Shown here: piece by piece, positions 35,595-43,853 of the stretch | Position numbering within the stretch: the stretch's first letter is position 1 | Layout: every line of letters starts with the position of its first letter | Source of the DNA: Sulfitobacter sp. HGT1 | Lineage (GTDB): Bacteria; Pseudomonadota; Alphaproteobacteria; Rhodobacterales; Rhodobacteraceae | Reading direction: 5' to 3' | Assembly: GCF_013282155.1 (NCBI RefSeq) | Contig: NZ_BLWI01000013.1 | Location: forward strand, 107,602-171,601 | DNA length: 64,000 bases | Position numbers and translations under genes: made by a program | Notes under the pieces: generated by a model | What the model was told of the DNA's origin: nothing | Seen by the model: the letters and a program-made list of their open reading frames with translations, nothing else | Database searches by the model: none

Positions 35595-36554
35595 TTGGAC
35601 AAAATGACACAAAATACTAAAGTTGATACCGCCAGCGCTAATCTTGTTGACGAGATTATCCGCATGTCGAATTTCAACTTCGAACGCCTGCCGATGCTGG
35701 ACGTTATCGCCGAACGCATGGTTGAAAACCTCACGGCAGTATTCCCGGATTTGACGCGCGTCATGTGTGATGTGTCTTTGGTGTCTTTAGAATATCTTCC
35801 GATGGGAGAGATTATCGAGGGCCTGCCATCGCCGGTGTTTTTTGCGGTTGCCGATGGCGAACCGTTCGAAGGTGAAATCCTTCTGGTTCTAGACCAAAGC
35901 CTGTTGATGACCTCGGTTGAGCTTATGCTTGGGGGTAAGGCCCACCAGATCAAGAACATTGATGATGAGACGCATGAATTCACCGCGATTGAATTGCGGT
36001 TTGGAGAGCGTCTTGCTTCTACCATCTTTAGCGTGTTGGAAAGGTCGTTTTCAGTCGTGACACCAACAAAGCTGGCGCTGGACCGGATCGAAACGAATAG
36101 CGATGGGGCGATCATCACAAAGAATGCCAGCCTGTGCGCACGGTTGAGGTTTAATGTCCTTCAAGCGGGTCAGGTTGGTACCTTGGATTTGGTCATTCCA
36201 TATGATGCGCTTGAACCTATTCTGCCCGATTTGGGCAGAATGTATTTCGGTGACCGGACGTCTGGTGAAAATAGCTGGCAGGCAATCATCAGTTCGCAAA
36301 TCAAAAGTGCCAGAATGGATATGGAAGTCGTTTTGACGGAAACTTCATTCCCAATTCAAAAGATCATGTCCTGGAAGCCGGGCGACACAATTGATCTGGG
36401 CATTGAAGACGGGGTGGAGGCGTTGATGACATGTGCAGATTCCCCGATTTTTAAAGTGTCTCTTGGCAAACGAAATAACGGCTTTGTCGCCGTTCAAATT
36501 ACTGAAAAGCTCGCAATTCTAGAGGAGTCTGAAAATGATGACGACGATAATTGA
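35595..36554 (+). CDS. fliM: FliM, flagellar switch protein
   Basis: A 319-residue protein with the FliM CheC-like middle domain (about 35-215) and C-terminal SpoA domain (about 245-310). The N-terminal CheY-P-binding motif of the LSQxEID type is not obvious; the N-terminus reads ANLVDEIIRMSNF instead, so switching control may differ. The start may be TTG at 35595 (AGGGTG 5 nt upstream) or ATG at 35604. It overlaps the next gene by 20 nt. Confidence 0.92.
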   Translation: MDKMTQNTKVDTASANLVDEIIRMSNFNFERLPMLDVIAERMVENLTAVFPDLTRVMCDVSLVSLEYLPMGEIIEGLPSPVFFAVADGEPFEGEILLVLDQSLLMTSVELMLGGKAHQIKNIDDETHEFTAIELRFGERLASTIFSVLERSFSVVTPTKLALDRIETNSDGAIITKNASLCARLRFNVLQAGQVGTLDLVIPYDALEPILPDLGRMYFGDRTSGENSWQAIISSQIKSARMDMEVVLTETSFPIQKIMSWKPGDTIDLGIEDGVEALMTCADSPIFKVSLGKRNNGFVAVQITEKLAILEESENDDDDN

Positions 36555-36906
36555 TAGCGTAATTATTCTGCTTTTGATTGGCAGTATTGGTTACGGGTAC
36601 GTTGTATCGCGCAAAGTCCGTGTTCTTATGGCGACGCTTAAAGAGTTGCAGCCTCTGGTGCACGAATTTTCCCATGCCGTTGAAAAGTCAGAGCTTTCAG
36701 TTCATTTGATGCGCCAGAACATTGAGGATGCCGAGAAGGCGGGCGCAGAGCCGGTCGCCAAAACTGTGGCTGTTGAAAAAGCGTTTTCCAGTCAACGCAG
36801 CGCCCCTCAAAGAGAAGTTGATACATCCTCCAAAATGCGTGTGTTGCGTGACAAGAAAGAGCTTGTGAAGGCCTTTTTCGAAAACACTCCTGCGGCTAGG
36901 GTTTGA
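36535..36906 (+). CDS. DUF6468-like small membrane protein of flagellar operon
   Basis: A 123-residue protein with one N-terminal membrane helix (IIDSVIILLLIGSIGYGYVV) and a cytoplasmic helical region (LMATLKELQPLVHEFSHAVEKSE). Proteins of this layout between fliM and motE in alphaproteobacterial flagellar operons are classed as DUF6468; the function is unknown. It overlaps fliM and is followed by the MotE-like gene after 3 nt. Confidence 0.7.
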   Translation: MMTTIIDSVIILLLIGSIGYGYVVSRKVRVLMATLKELQPLVHEFSHAVEKSELSVHLMRQNIEDAEKAGAEPVAKTVAVEKAFSSQRSAPQREVDTSSKMRVLRDKKELVKAFFENTPAARV

Positions 36907-36909
36907 ACA

Positions 36910-37566
36910 GTGATCAAGCTATTAAACGGTAAGCTCATCCTCGGTGGCCTCGCGGTTACTCTCTGTGCAAAGGCGGCGTTTTCTTTTCCTTTGCTGCCTT
37001 TATTCAAAGACGCGGAAATTCAGAACCCGTCGGTTGTTATTCAAGCAGCGGCAGTCAAGGAGGATGCAGCAGCTGTTCCTCAAGAGGATGCGCCGCCCCT
37101 TGTGAGTGGTTTGGAGGAAAAGGAAACAACCTGTACCGCTCCGGAGGAAGTATTGCTTTCGCTGAACCGTGAACGCGATCTGGTTGCCCAACAAAAAGAT
37201 GAAATTCAGAACCAAATGGCCGAGCTGGCGTTGGCTCAGGAAAGTCTTTTGGTTGAACGGGCGTCGCTGACAGAATTGAAAACGTCGATCGAAGAGCTGT
37301 TGGGCAAAGTTGAAGCTGCTCAGACGGACGATTTGAACCGTCTGATCGATCTGTATTCAAATATGAAACCGACAGATGCCGCACGCATCATGGATGATAT
37401 GGACATTGAAACAACGATAATGGTGTTAGGCAATATGAGACCACGCACCGCAGCGCCTATTCTTGCCAAAATTCCAGCGGTCCGGGCGCGAGCTGTTTCA
37501 AAAATTATCCTTGAAAGATCACAACTGCCTGGGGATCAGGATCTGGTGGGTATCAAATTGAAATGA
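36910..37566 (+). CDS. motE: MotE-like periplasmic motility protein
   Basis: A 218-residue protein with an N-terminal hydrophobic export signal (about 8-26), a coiled-coil (about 75-145) and a C-terminal MgtE-N-like helical domain (MKPTDAARIMDDMDIETTIMVLGNMRPRTAAPIL). In rhizobia MotE is a periplasmic chaperone for MotC and thus the stator. The start is a GTG (36910), 3 nt after the previous stop. Its end abuts the convergent flhB gene. Confidence 0.8.
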   Translation: MIKLLNGKLILGGLAVTLCAKAAFSFPLLPLFKDAEIQNPSVVIQAAAVKEDAAAVPQEDAPPLVSGLEEKETTCTAPEEVLLSLNRERDLVAQQKDEIQNQMAELALAQESLLVERASLTELKTSIEELLGKVEAAQTDDLNRLIDLYSNMKPTDAARIMDDMDIETTIMVLGNMRPRTAAPILAKIPAVRARAVSKIILERSQLPGDQDLVGIKLK

Positions 37567-38703
37567 TCAGTTTGGCTGTGTCCTAAGGGTCGATCCTTCG
37601 GGGGCTTTGCGGCCTTTACCGTCTTTCTTGAGGTCAAAAACAAAGCGGATAATCTCCGCGACGATCTCCCAATGCTCAACGGGAACGACCTGATCGATTT
37701 CAACGGTATCATATAGAACCCGCGCCAAAGGCTTGTTTTCGATCATTGGGATGCCGTTTTCAAAGGCGATTTCGCGAATTTTCTGCGCAACAGCGTCGGC
37801 ACCTTTGGCGACGCAGACGGGGGCCATGTCATTTTCGGGATTGTACTTCAGCGCAACTGAATAGTGGGTCGGGTTGGTTAGAATTACATCGGCCAGCGGA
37901 ACGGCTGTTATCGAGCGCTGTTGTGATAATTCACGCCGCCGTCTTGCGCGTTTGTTGCGAATCTCTGGAGATCCTTCACTCTCCTTTTGTTCATCTTGAA
38001 TGTCTTTTTGACTCATCCGTTGCTTCTTGCGCCAGTCAAAACGGCGCCAAAGAATGTCAGCGATAGCAACGGGCACCAAAAATATTGCCGCAGCCAACAA
38101 TAGTTTTTGCGCGGCGATGCCCAGATAGGCGGGAAGATATTCAGGAATGAAACCCGACGTCGTCCAGATGCGCCTAACGGCTTCCTCGGTCACCCAGATC
38201 GCCATCGCACCTACTGCAAAGACCTTGATGATGCTCTTGATGAACTCGACAATCGAATTCGCGGAAAAGAGCCGCTTTAGGCCCTCGAAGGGGGAGAGTT
38301 TGGACAGTTTCGGCTTGATCCGCTCGACGGCAACAACAGTTTCGCCCTGAATAACCGCGCCAATGGCACCCCCTGCAAACAAAACGGCAAATAAAGGCCC
38401 GATTGCTATGGCCAGCCGCATGAAGAAATCGCTCATGATTTGGCCTAGGCGGTTAACGCCTGGGTCGCCGGTTGCCACGTCAAAGTTAGAAGTCTGTTCG
38501 ATAAGAATACTCAGGGCGTAAATGATCTTGGGTGCCTGCAAGGGAAGAACAAGCGCCGTGATCGCCAGAAGCGCAAGAATCACGACCATGTTCCCCGTCT
38601 CTTTGGAGGAGGGAACATCGCCTTTCTTGCGCGCGTCCTTCAGCCGCTTTTCAGTCGGTTCTAACGTCTTTTCTGTGCTGTCGTTGTCGCCACCTTGTGC
38701 CAT
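37567..38703 (-). CDS. flhB: FlhB, export specificity switch protein
   Basis: A 378-residue protein with four membrane helices in the first ~215 residues and a cytoplasmic domain carrying the self-cleavage site NPTH at N277-H280. Cleavage after Asn switches export from rod/hook to filament substrates together with FliK. The N-terminus begins with a charged stretch (TEKTLEPTEKRLKDARKKGDVP) typical of the family. It is last in the flgB-flgC-fliE-fliQ-slt-flhA-fliR-flhB operon. Confidence 0.96.
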   Translation of the reverse strand: MAQGGDNDSTEKTLEPTEKRLKDARKKGDVPSSKETGNMVVILALLAITALVLPLQAPKIIYALSILIEQTSNFDVATGDPGVNRLGQIMSDFFMRLAIAIGPLFAVLFAGGAIGAVIQGETVVAVERIKPKLSKLSPFEGLKRLFSANSIVEFIKSIIKVFAVGAMAIWVTEEAVRRIWTTSGFIPEYLPAYLGIAAQKLLLAAAIFLVPVAIADILWRRFDWRKKQRMSQKDIQDEQKESEGSPEIRNKRARRRRELSQQRSITAVPLADVILTNPTHYSVALKYNPENDMAPVCVAKGADAVAQKIREIAFENGIPMIENKPLARVLYDTVEIDQVVPVEHWEIVAEIIRFVFDLKKDGKGRKAPEGSTLRTQPN

Positions 38704-38705
38704 GG

Positions 38706-39461
38706 CTAAATCTTAAAGCCAAAAAGCCACTCTTGGAAACGCTCAATGAAGAAATCAAGAATTGAGGGCATCGCGATGGCCAAGATTAGCAGGCCGGCAC
38801 CGATCAATATGGATGCGGCGACAAAGAATACAGGGAGCTGGGGCATCATGCGGTTCGCAAGACCCATGCCAAGGTTTAAAACCACGCCCATGACAAAGAA
38901 TGGGGCCGCAATAGCTGTCCCGATATAGAGACTTTTGCCCGCAACCTTGAGCAGTTCATCGGTCAAATCGCCGATCATTATTTGCCCCGGTGGAAAGATT
39001 TCATAGCTCGACAACAATGCCCGAATAATGAGGTGGTGGGTGTCTGTCACAAAGATCATGGTCACAGCGCTTAGCAGCATCAAGGTCGCTACCATCGTTG
39101 CGCCCTCAAATGACCCGAAGGACGGCCCAAAAGCGTTTGCCAAGCCTGACACCTGCCCAACCTGGAAACCCGCAAATTGCAGCGCTGACAATAGGATACG
39201 CGCGCACATTCCGATCCATAGGCCGATTGTCACTTCTTTCGCGATCAAAAGAACGGCGCTGACGGGGCTGTCGGGCATGGCAAGTGAAATTGGGGCCAAC
39301 GGCATCAGAGCAACGCTGATGAGCAACGCGATAGACAGGCGCGGCCGAAGGGGAATCTGCGCCTCTCCGAAACCGGGCATGAACATCAAAGCAGACCCGA
39401 TGCGCGCGAAAACGACGAGGTAAGAAAAGAAGATTGATGAAATAAAGGCATCCAGCGACAC
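38706..39461 (-). CDS. fliR: FliR, flagellar export gate protein
   Basis: A 251-residue protein with six or more membrane segments and the FliR motifs FARIGSALMFMPGFGEAQIP and GQVSGLANAFGP. It forms the export gate with FliP and FliQ and contacts FlhB, whose gene starts 2 nt after it. The start is a GTG placed 2 nt after the flhA stop. Confidence 0.95.
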   Translation of the reverse strand: MSLDAFISSIFFSYLVVFARIGSALMFMPGFGEAQIPLRPRLSIALLISVALMPLAPISLAMPDSPVSAVLLIAKEVTIGLWIGMCARILLSALQFAGFQVGQVSGLANAFGPSFGSFEGATMVATLMLLSAVTMIFVTDTHHLIIRALLSSYEIFPPGQIMIGDLTDELLKVAGKSLYIGTAIAAPFFVMGVVLNLGMGLANRMMPQLPVFFVAASILIGAGLLILAIAMPSILDFFIERFQEWLFGFKI

Positions 39462-39463
39462 GA

Positions 39464-41566
39464 TTAGTTTCCGATCTTGCCAACCGTGCGCAAGGACGCT
39501 TTGCGGTGGACCTCGTTGTGGGAAATCACCTGGGTCATGGGGCTAACCCGTTCAAGAATTGAACGTACATACGGGCGAGCATGTGGTGTCACAAGAATTG
39601 CCGGCCATTCATCCGCGTTGGAGAATTTTTGTACTTCTTTTCGGGCCGCCAAAACAAAATCCTGAACCCGCGAGGGCGACATTAAAAACGTCTCTTCGCC
39701 GTTGGCCGTAGAGATGGATTTTACCAATTCACTCTCCCAGTCGCCACCAAGACTGATAACAGGAATATAACCTTGGGCGTCTTTCAACGACTGGCATATT
39801 TGCTTGGAAAGCTTGCCACGTACATGTTCAATAATGGAACGGATATTCTTGGTGTTGGCACTCGCCTCCGCGACGGCTTCGATGATCCGGGGGAGGTTCC
39901 GAATTGAAACCCGCTCTGAAAGCAATGCTTGCAAGACGTGCTGCAAGACGATTGCCGGACTATTGTCAGAGCTGCTGGAAAGCAGTTTTTGATAGTCTTT
40001 GTCCTGACCTTCAATCAATTCTTGGGTCGCTGCATAGGTTAATATGTCCGGCATGTGCTCTTTGATGACTTCTGTCAGGTGGGTCGTCACCACGCTTTCA
40101 GGGTCAACAACGGTTAACCCCAGCATCTCAGCCTCGGCACCGCGCGCTTCATCCACCCATATAGCATCCAAGCCGAAGGTCGGCTCACGTGTCCGTTTGC
40201 CGGGCAGGTCGATCTCCCCTCCTGTGGGGTTGATGACCATCATCATCAGCGGGTCAACCTCGCCACGGGCGGCCTCTACACCTTGCAAAGAGATTGTGTA
40301 AGTCATTGCAGGCAAATCAGAATCGTCCTTGATCCTGACCGGGGGCAGGACAAACCCGTAGTCGTTGATAAACAGTGAACGAAGGCTTTTGACCTTGCCG
40401 GGCAATGCCGCATTTACCGAGGTGATCATTGGTACAAGTGCCGATCCCAAATCAAGACGCAAGTCGTCGACGCGGAGCATCTCGGAAATCTTGTCTTCGG
40501 CGGATTCTTCCGGAGCGGCCTTCTTGTCAGCTGCAATCTTTGCAATCGCGTCTCTTTCGCCGATCTGTTTTTGCATGATGTAGCCAAACCCAGCCATGCC
40601 CATCGAAAGCGGCAAGAAAATTGCCAAGGGAAAGCCGGGCAGCCAGCCAATGCAAAATGTCAGACCTGCGGCCATGTATAGCGCGCGGGGAAAGTTGCTA
40701 AGCTGGCCCAAGACCGCTTCGTTTGCCGCGCCCAATGTGCCGCCCTTGGTCACCAACAAGCCTGCTGCCAGCGAGACAACAAGCGCAGGAATCTGCGTGA
40801 CCAAACCGTCACCGATGGTCAGGACAGTGTATTTGTTCATGGCTTCGCCAACGCTCAGCCCGTGGCTCATCATGCCGATCATGATGCCGCCGAAAACGTT
40901 AATCAGCGTGATAATCAGACCGGCCACGGCATCGCCGCGTACAAATTTCGAAGCACCGTCCATGGCACCGAAGAACGAGCTTTCCTCTTCTACCTTCTTG
41001 CGGCGGGCTTTGGCTTCATCTTCGGTGATGGCCCCTGCGCCCAAGTCGGCATCAATTGCCATCTGTTTGCCGGGCATCGCATCAAGAGAGAAACGCGCAG
41101 CGACTTCGGCGATCCGGGTGGAACCCTTTGTGATGACTATAAAGTTGATGATCACCAGAATCGCAAAAACAACGATGCCGATTATGAAATCACCACCAAG
41201 AATAAATTGCGCGAAACCTTGTATCACATCGCCCGCGGCATCGGGCCCGTTGTGACCCTCGCTTAGGATCAGCCGCGTCGATGATACGTTCAGCGCCAAC
41301 CTGAGCATGGTCACAACAAGCAACAGGGTAGGGAAGGAGTTGAACTCCAAAGGTGTGCCAATCCACAGGGCGACCATCAGGATAAGAACCGACAGCGACA
41401 AAGATATCGCAAGGCCAAGATCAAGAAAAAACGGGGGCAGGGGAATGAACAGCATGGTAAGGATAAGAACCATACCAAATGCAAAACCGATGTCGCGGTT
41501 GTTGCCGCCCAGCTTGGTAAAACTAAAGCCCGACCGGCTTGGCAGATTTGTATCAGGCGTTGCCAT
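39464..41566 (-). CDS. flhA: FlhA, flagellar export gate subunit
   Basis: A 700-residue protein: about eight membrane helices in the first 330 residues with the conserved cytoplasmic FHIPEP-type region (LDAMPGKQMAIDADLGAG...EAKARRKKVEEESSFFGAMDGASKFVRGD in part), then a large cytoplasmic ring domain (about 350-690). FlhA couples proton flow to export and binds substrate-chaperone complexes. It starts 3 nt after the transglycosylase stop. Confidence 0.96.
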   Translation of the reverse strand: MATPDTNLPSRSGFSFTKLGGNNRDIGFAFGMVLILTMLFIPLPPFFLDLGLAISLSLSVLILMVALWIGTPLEFNSFPTLLLVVTMLRLALNVSSTRLILSEGHNGPDAAGDVIQGFAQFILGGDFIIGIVVFAILVIINFIVITKGSTRIAEVAARFSLDAMPGKQMAIDADLGAGAITEDEAKARRKKVEEESSFFGAMDGASKFVRGDAVAGLIITLINVFGGIMIGMMSHGLSVGEAMNKYTVLTIGDGLVTQIPALVVSLAAGLLVTKGGTLGAANEAVLGQLSNFPRALYMAAGLTFCIGWLPGFPLAIFLPLSMGMAGFGYIMQKQIGERDAIAKIAADKKAAPEESAEDKISEMLRVDDLRLDLGSALVPMITSVNAALPGKVKSLRSLFINDYGFVLPPVRIKDDSDLPAMTYTISLQGVEAARGEVDPLMMMVINPTGGEIDLPGKRTREPTFGLDAIWVDEARGAEAEMLGLTVVDPESVVTTHLTEVIKEHMPDILTYAATQELIEGQDKDYQKLLSSSSDNSPAIVLQHVLQALLSERVSIRNLPRIIEAVAEASANTKNIRSIIEHVRGKLSKQICQSLKDAQGYIPVISLGGDWESELVKSISTANGEETFLMSPSRVQDFVLAARKEVQKFSNADEWPAILVTPHARPYVRSILERVSPMTQVISHNEVHRKASLRTVGKIGN

Positions 41567-41569
41567 GGG

Positions 41570-42394
41570 TCAGTTCACCTTTGCATAAGATGGTAGGATC
41601 GGCTGCAATATTTGGGCCGAATATATCGACATCGCGCCCACCGAGCGCCCTGAATTGGCATCTGTCATATCCGCGCTCCAGTTGAAACCGGGTTGTGCAG
41701 ATGGTGCGACGACAGCCAGCGTAACTTCGTCGGTGGTTTGCGCATAGTCTGAAAATTGGCTTGCATTTCTTTGCGCAACGCGCTGGTTTTGAACCAGTTT
41801 CTTCAGGTAAGCGGTTTTATAAACTTCATTTTTCGAATGGTAACGCCCTGCTGCTTCCCACCAGTCACGCGTCTGCGCAAACAAACCCTTTAGAAAGCGC
41901 GCCGCGTAATCGACATTTGCATGCGGATCAGTCGCCGCTTCGAGCGAGGTAAACTGATCCGCATGCCAGCGCTGGTTGATCTGCATGCACCCGACATCGG
42001 TTGAAAAAACGCCTTCGCCTTGGGTTTTGCGCACATAGGCATCAAGAGCTGCTTTGCTGCCAAAAAACGCGCCCTTGCCGTTTGTATTTGCTGTCCAGGG
42101 CCAGATCACCAGTTTGCCGCTGACACGGCGCCCGGATTCCTGAAGCCCGATCGCCAAGAGCAGGTTGTCAGGTATCCCGTATTTCTTTTGCGCTGCCATT
42201 ATTTGCTGAAAGCAGACGGAGGACGGCGCGAGACTTGTTTCTTCCAGGATAACCACAGTATTGGATGGCTCAGAAGATGTGTAAAAACCGGATGACCAAG
42301 TATTTGCCTCTGCACTTGCGTTCGAGGCGCTGAAAAACACCAAGATTAAAAATGCTAAGGTTTCTTTCACGCGCGGCACGTTAGATACCGCCAT
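41570..42394 (-). CDS. Flagellar lytic transglycosylase (SltF-like)
   Basis: A 274-residue protein with a signal peptide (LAFLILVFFSASNASA) and an SLT domain (about 62-210): catalytic Glu in AIGLQESGR, then GCMQINQRWHADQF and NVDYAARFLKGLF. It should open peptidoglycan for rod passage; in Rhodobacter sphaeroides the equivalent SltF is flagellum-dedicated because its FlgJ lacks the muramidase domain, as does the FlgJ here. The ATG overlaps the 3' end of fliQ by 14 nt. Confidence 0.88.
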   Translation of the reverse strand: MAVSNVPRVKETLAFLILVFFSASNASAEANTWSSGFYTSSEPSNTVVILEETSLAPSSVCFQQIMAAQKKYGIPDNLLLAIGLQESGRRVSGKLVIWPWTANTNGKGAFFGSKAALDAYVRKTQGEGVFSTDVGCMQINQRWHADQFTSLEAATDPHANVDYAARFLKGLFAQTRDWWEAAGRYHSKNEVYKTAYLKKLVQNQRVAQRNASQFSDYAQTTDEVTLAVVAPSAQPGFNWSADMTDANSGRSVGAMSIYSAQILQPILPSYAKVN

Positions 42395-42650
42395 TGGAAA
42401 TGAGGTCGAAAACGCGGTTCGAAAGCGCGTTTAATGTCGAAAAGATGAACGGCAGTGACAAGGCTAGGGTGACAAATATCGCGGCAATCTTGGGGACGAA
42501 GGTGAGTGTCATTTCCTGAATTTGTGTCAGCGCTTGAAAGAACGCGATGATCAGGCCAACCCCAAGCGCAACGACCAAAACAGGGGCCGAAGCGATGAGT
42601 GTGGTTGTGAGCGTCAGCCGCGTAATTTCATAGATTGTGACGGAATCCAA
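42381..42650 (-). CDS. fliQ: FliQ, flagellar export gate protein
   Basis: An 89-residue protein of two membrane helices, with the FliQ motif VALGVGLIIAFFQALTQIQEMTLTFVPK in part. It belongs to the FliPQR gate. The start is a TTG with GAGG 7 nt upstream; no ATG is available. It overlaps the downstream transglycosylase gene. Confidence 0.93.
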   Translation of the reverse strand: MDSVTIYEITRLTLTTTLIASAPVLVVALGVGLIIAFFQALTQIQEMTLTFVPKIAAIFVTLALSLPFIFSTLNALSNRVFDLISNGGI

Positions 42651-42686
42651 AACGAACCTCCAGACGATGCCCCAGCGTGCGACCCA

Positions 42687-43001
42687 TCAGATCGGCATGC
42701 GCATAATGTCTTGATAAGCCTCGACAAGTTTGTCCCGCATCGCGACAGAAACCTGGACGGTACTTTCCATTGCCATTGTTGCTTCAACCACCTGCTGAAG
42801 CCCTGCCTGACCGGTCAGACCCTTCATCGCCATGCTGTCGCCTTCGCGAACATTATCAATGGCTTGACTGGCTGCATTCGCAACCATCTGGGAAAAATCT
42901 TTGCCATCCGGTGCGGCGGGGCCAGTGCTGCGTTCGCCCTGAACGGTCTTGGCATAGGCTGCCTGAACGTACGTAGACCGGACCGCTGAAAAATCAGTCA
43001 T
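42687..43001 (-). CDS. fliE: FliE, MS ring-rod junction protein
   Basis: A 104-residue protein with FliE features: FSQMVANAASQAIDNVREGDSMAMKGLTG and the C-terminal VVEATMAMESTVQVSVAMRDKLVEAYQDIMRMPI-type region. FliE links the MS ring to the proximal rod. It lies 9 nt after flgC in the operon. Confidence 0.93.
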   Translation of the reverse strand: MTDFSAVRSTYVQAAYAKTVQGERSTGPAAPDGKDFSQMVANAASQAIDNVREGDSMAMKGLTGQAGLQQVVEATMAMESTVQVSVAMRDKLVEAYQDIMRMPI

Positions 43002-43010
43002 CGTAATTCC

Positions 43011-43421
43011 TTACTTCAAAAGCTCTACAAGCTGGCGGCGCATGTCGCGGGCATTTTCGACCATCGACAAGTTCGCCTCGTAGCTGCGGGCTGCTTCGCG
43101 CATGTTGCTCATCTCGATCAGTGGATTAACGTTGGGCAGCTTCACATAGCCGTTTTCATCTGCAGCGGGGTGCGACGGTTCGTATTGCAATGTAAAAGCG
43201 GATTCATCCCGCTCGGTGCTTGTGGCCTCGACAATTGCCGATCCAGTGCGCTCATCCGTGCCGTTTTCGAACGAGATAATCTTGCGTCTGTAAGGATCAC
43301 CGCCAGCTGTTTGCGAAGTCGAGTTTGCGTTCGCCAGATTCTCTGAGACAACGCGCAGTCGATCACCTTGGGCGCGCATGGCACTTCCCGCCGTCACTGA
43401 TATTGCTGAAAGGGCGTCCAT
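43011..43421 (-). CDS. flgC: FlgC, proximal rod protein
   Basis: A 136-residue rod protein. The N-terminal axial motif (LRVVSENLANANST) and the C-terminal motif (SNMREAARSYEANLSMVENARDM) are both present. FlgC builds the proximal rod with FlgB and FlgF. It follows flgB by 17 nt. Confidence 0.94.
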   Translation of the reverse strand: MDALSAISVTAGSAMRAQGDRLRVVSENLANANSTSQTAGGDPYRRKIISFENGTDERTGSAIVEATSTERDESAFTLQYEPSHPAADENGYVKLPNVNPLIEMSNMREAARSYEANLSMVENARDMRRQLVELLK

Positions 43422-43438
43422 TCAATAACTCCTAATGC

Positions 43439-43792
43439 TTAACGGCGGCCGGCAACCGTATAGATCATCTCGTGGGCCTTACGGTACAGGTTCGCGGCGA
43501 TTTTGAACTGGCTTGCGTTGGAATTGGCTTCCATCATCTGTTCTTCCAAAACGACGTTGTTTCCGGTCATATCCGACTGCCAGCTTACAGAAGCCTCAAC
43601 CACATCAGCCTCTTCAAGGGCATTACTGGCCCGAGTGTCGTTGAGGTAGCTTGCGAAGCTCTCGATGTCTTTCGCCTGATATTCAGCGACATCTGCGTTG
43701 GCGATGTTCTCGGAAACGACCTTTTGACGTGTCGAAAGCCACTGCAAACGTTTAGTCGCGAGATCAAACAAAGATGTGGATTCTGTATTCAT
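43439..43792 (-). CDS. flgB: FlgB, proximal rod protein
   Basis: A 117-residue rod protein with QKVVSENIANADVAEYQAKD near the N-terminus and EEQMMEANSNASQFKIAANLYRKAHEM at the C-terminus. It is the first gene of the eight-gene leftward operon and is divergent from fliI. The 61-bp shared control region holds a CtrA-like box and a CTTG/CAAG dyad. Confidence 0.93.
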   Translation of the reverse strand: MNTESTSLFDLATKRLQWLSTRQKVVSENIANADVAEYQAKDIESFASYLNDTRASNALEEADVVEASVSWQSDMTGNNVVLEEQMMEANSNASQFKIAANLYRKAHEMIYTVAGRR

Positions 43793-43808
43793 TCTAGACT
43801 CACAATTT

Positions 43809-43830
43809 ATACTTGATATATACCAAGTAT
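43809..43830. promoter_or_regulatory. Dyad in the flgB/fliI control region
   Basis: ATACTTG (43809-43815) and CAAGTAT (43824-43830) are perfect inverted repeats with an 8-nt AT-rich spacer, 17 nt upstream of the flgB start. The 9-mer CTTGATATA is shared with the fliL leader (34877-34885). A candidate operator for one of the OmpR-like or MucR-type regulators of the island. Confidence 0.4.
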
Positions 43831-43836
43831 AAAAAA

Positions 43837-43851
43837 TTAAGGAAGGGTTAA
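43837..43851. promoter_or_regulatory. CtrA-like box in the flgB/fliI divergent region
   Basis: TTAA-GGAAGGG-TTAA. The N7 part doubles as the fliI ribosome binding site (AAGGAAGGG), so binding here would directly affect fliI and could also serve the flgB operon. Confidence 0.42.
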
Positions 43852-43853
43852 AT

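Noticed and set aside
40596..41255. Plus-strand open frame of 219 codons
   Set aside because: It is antisense to the membrane part of flhA.
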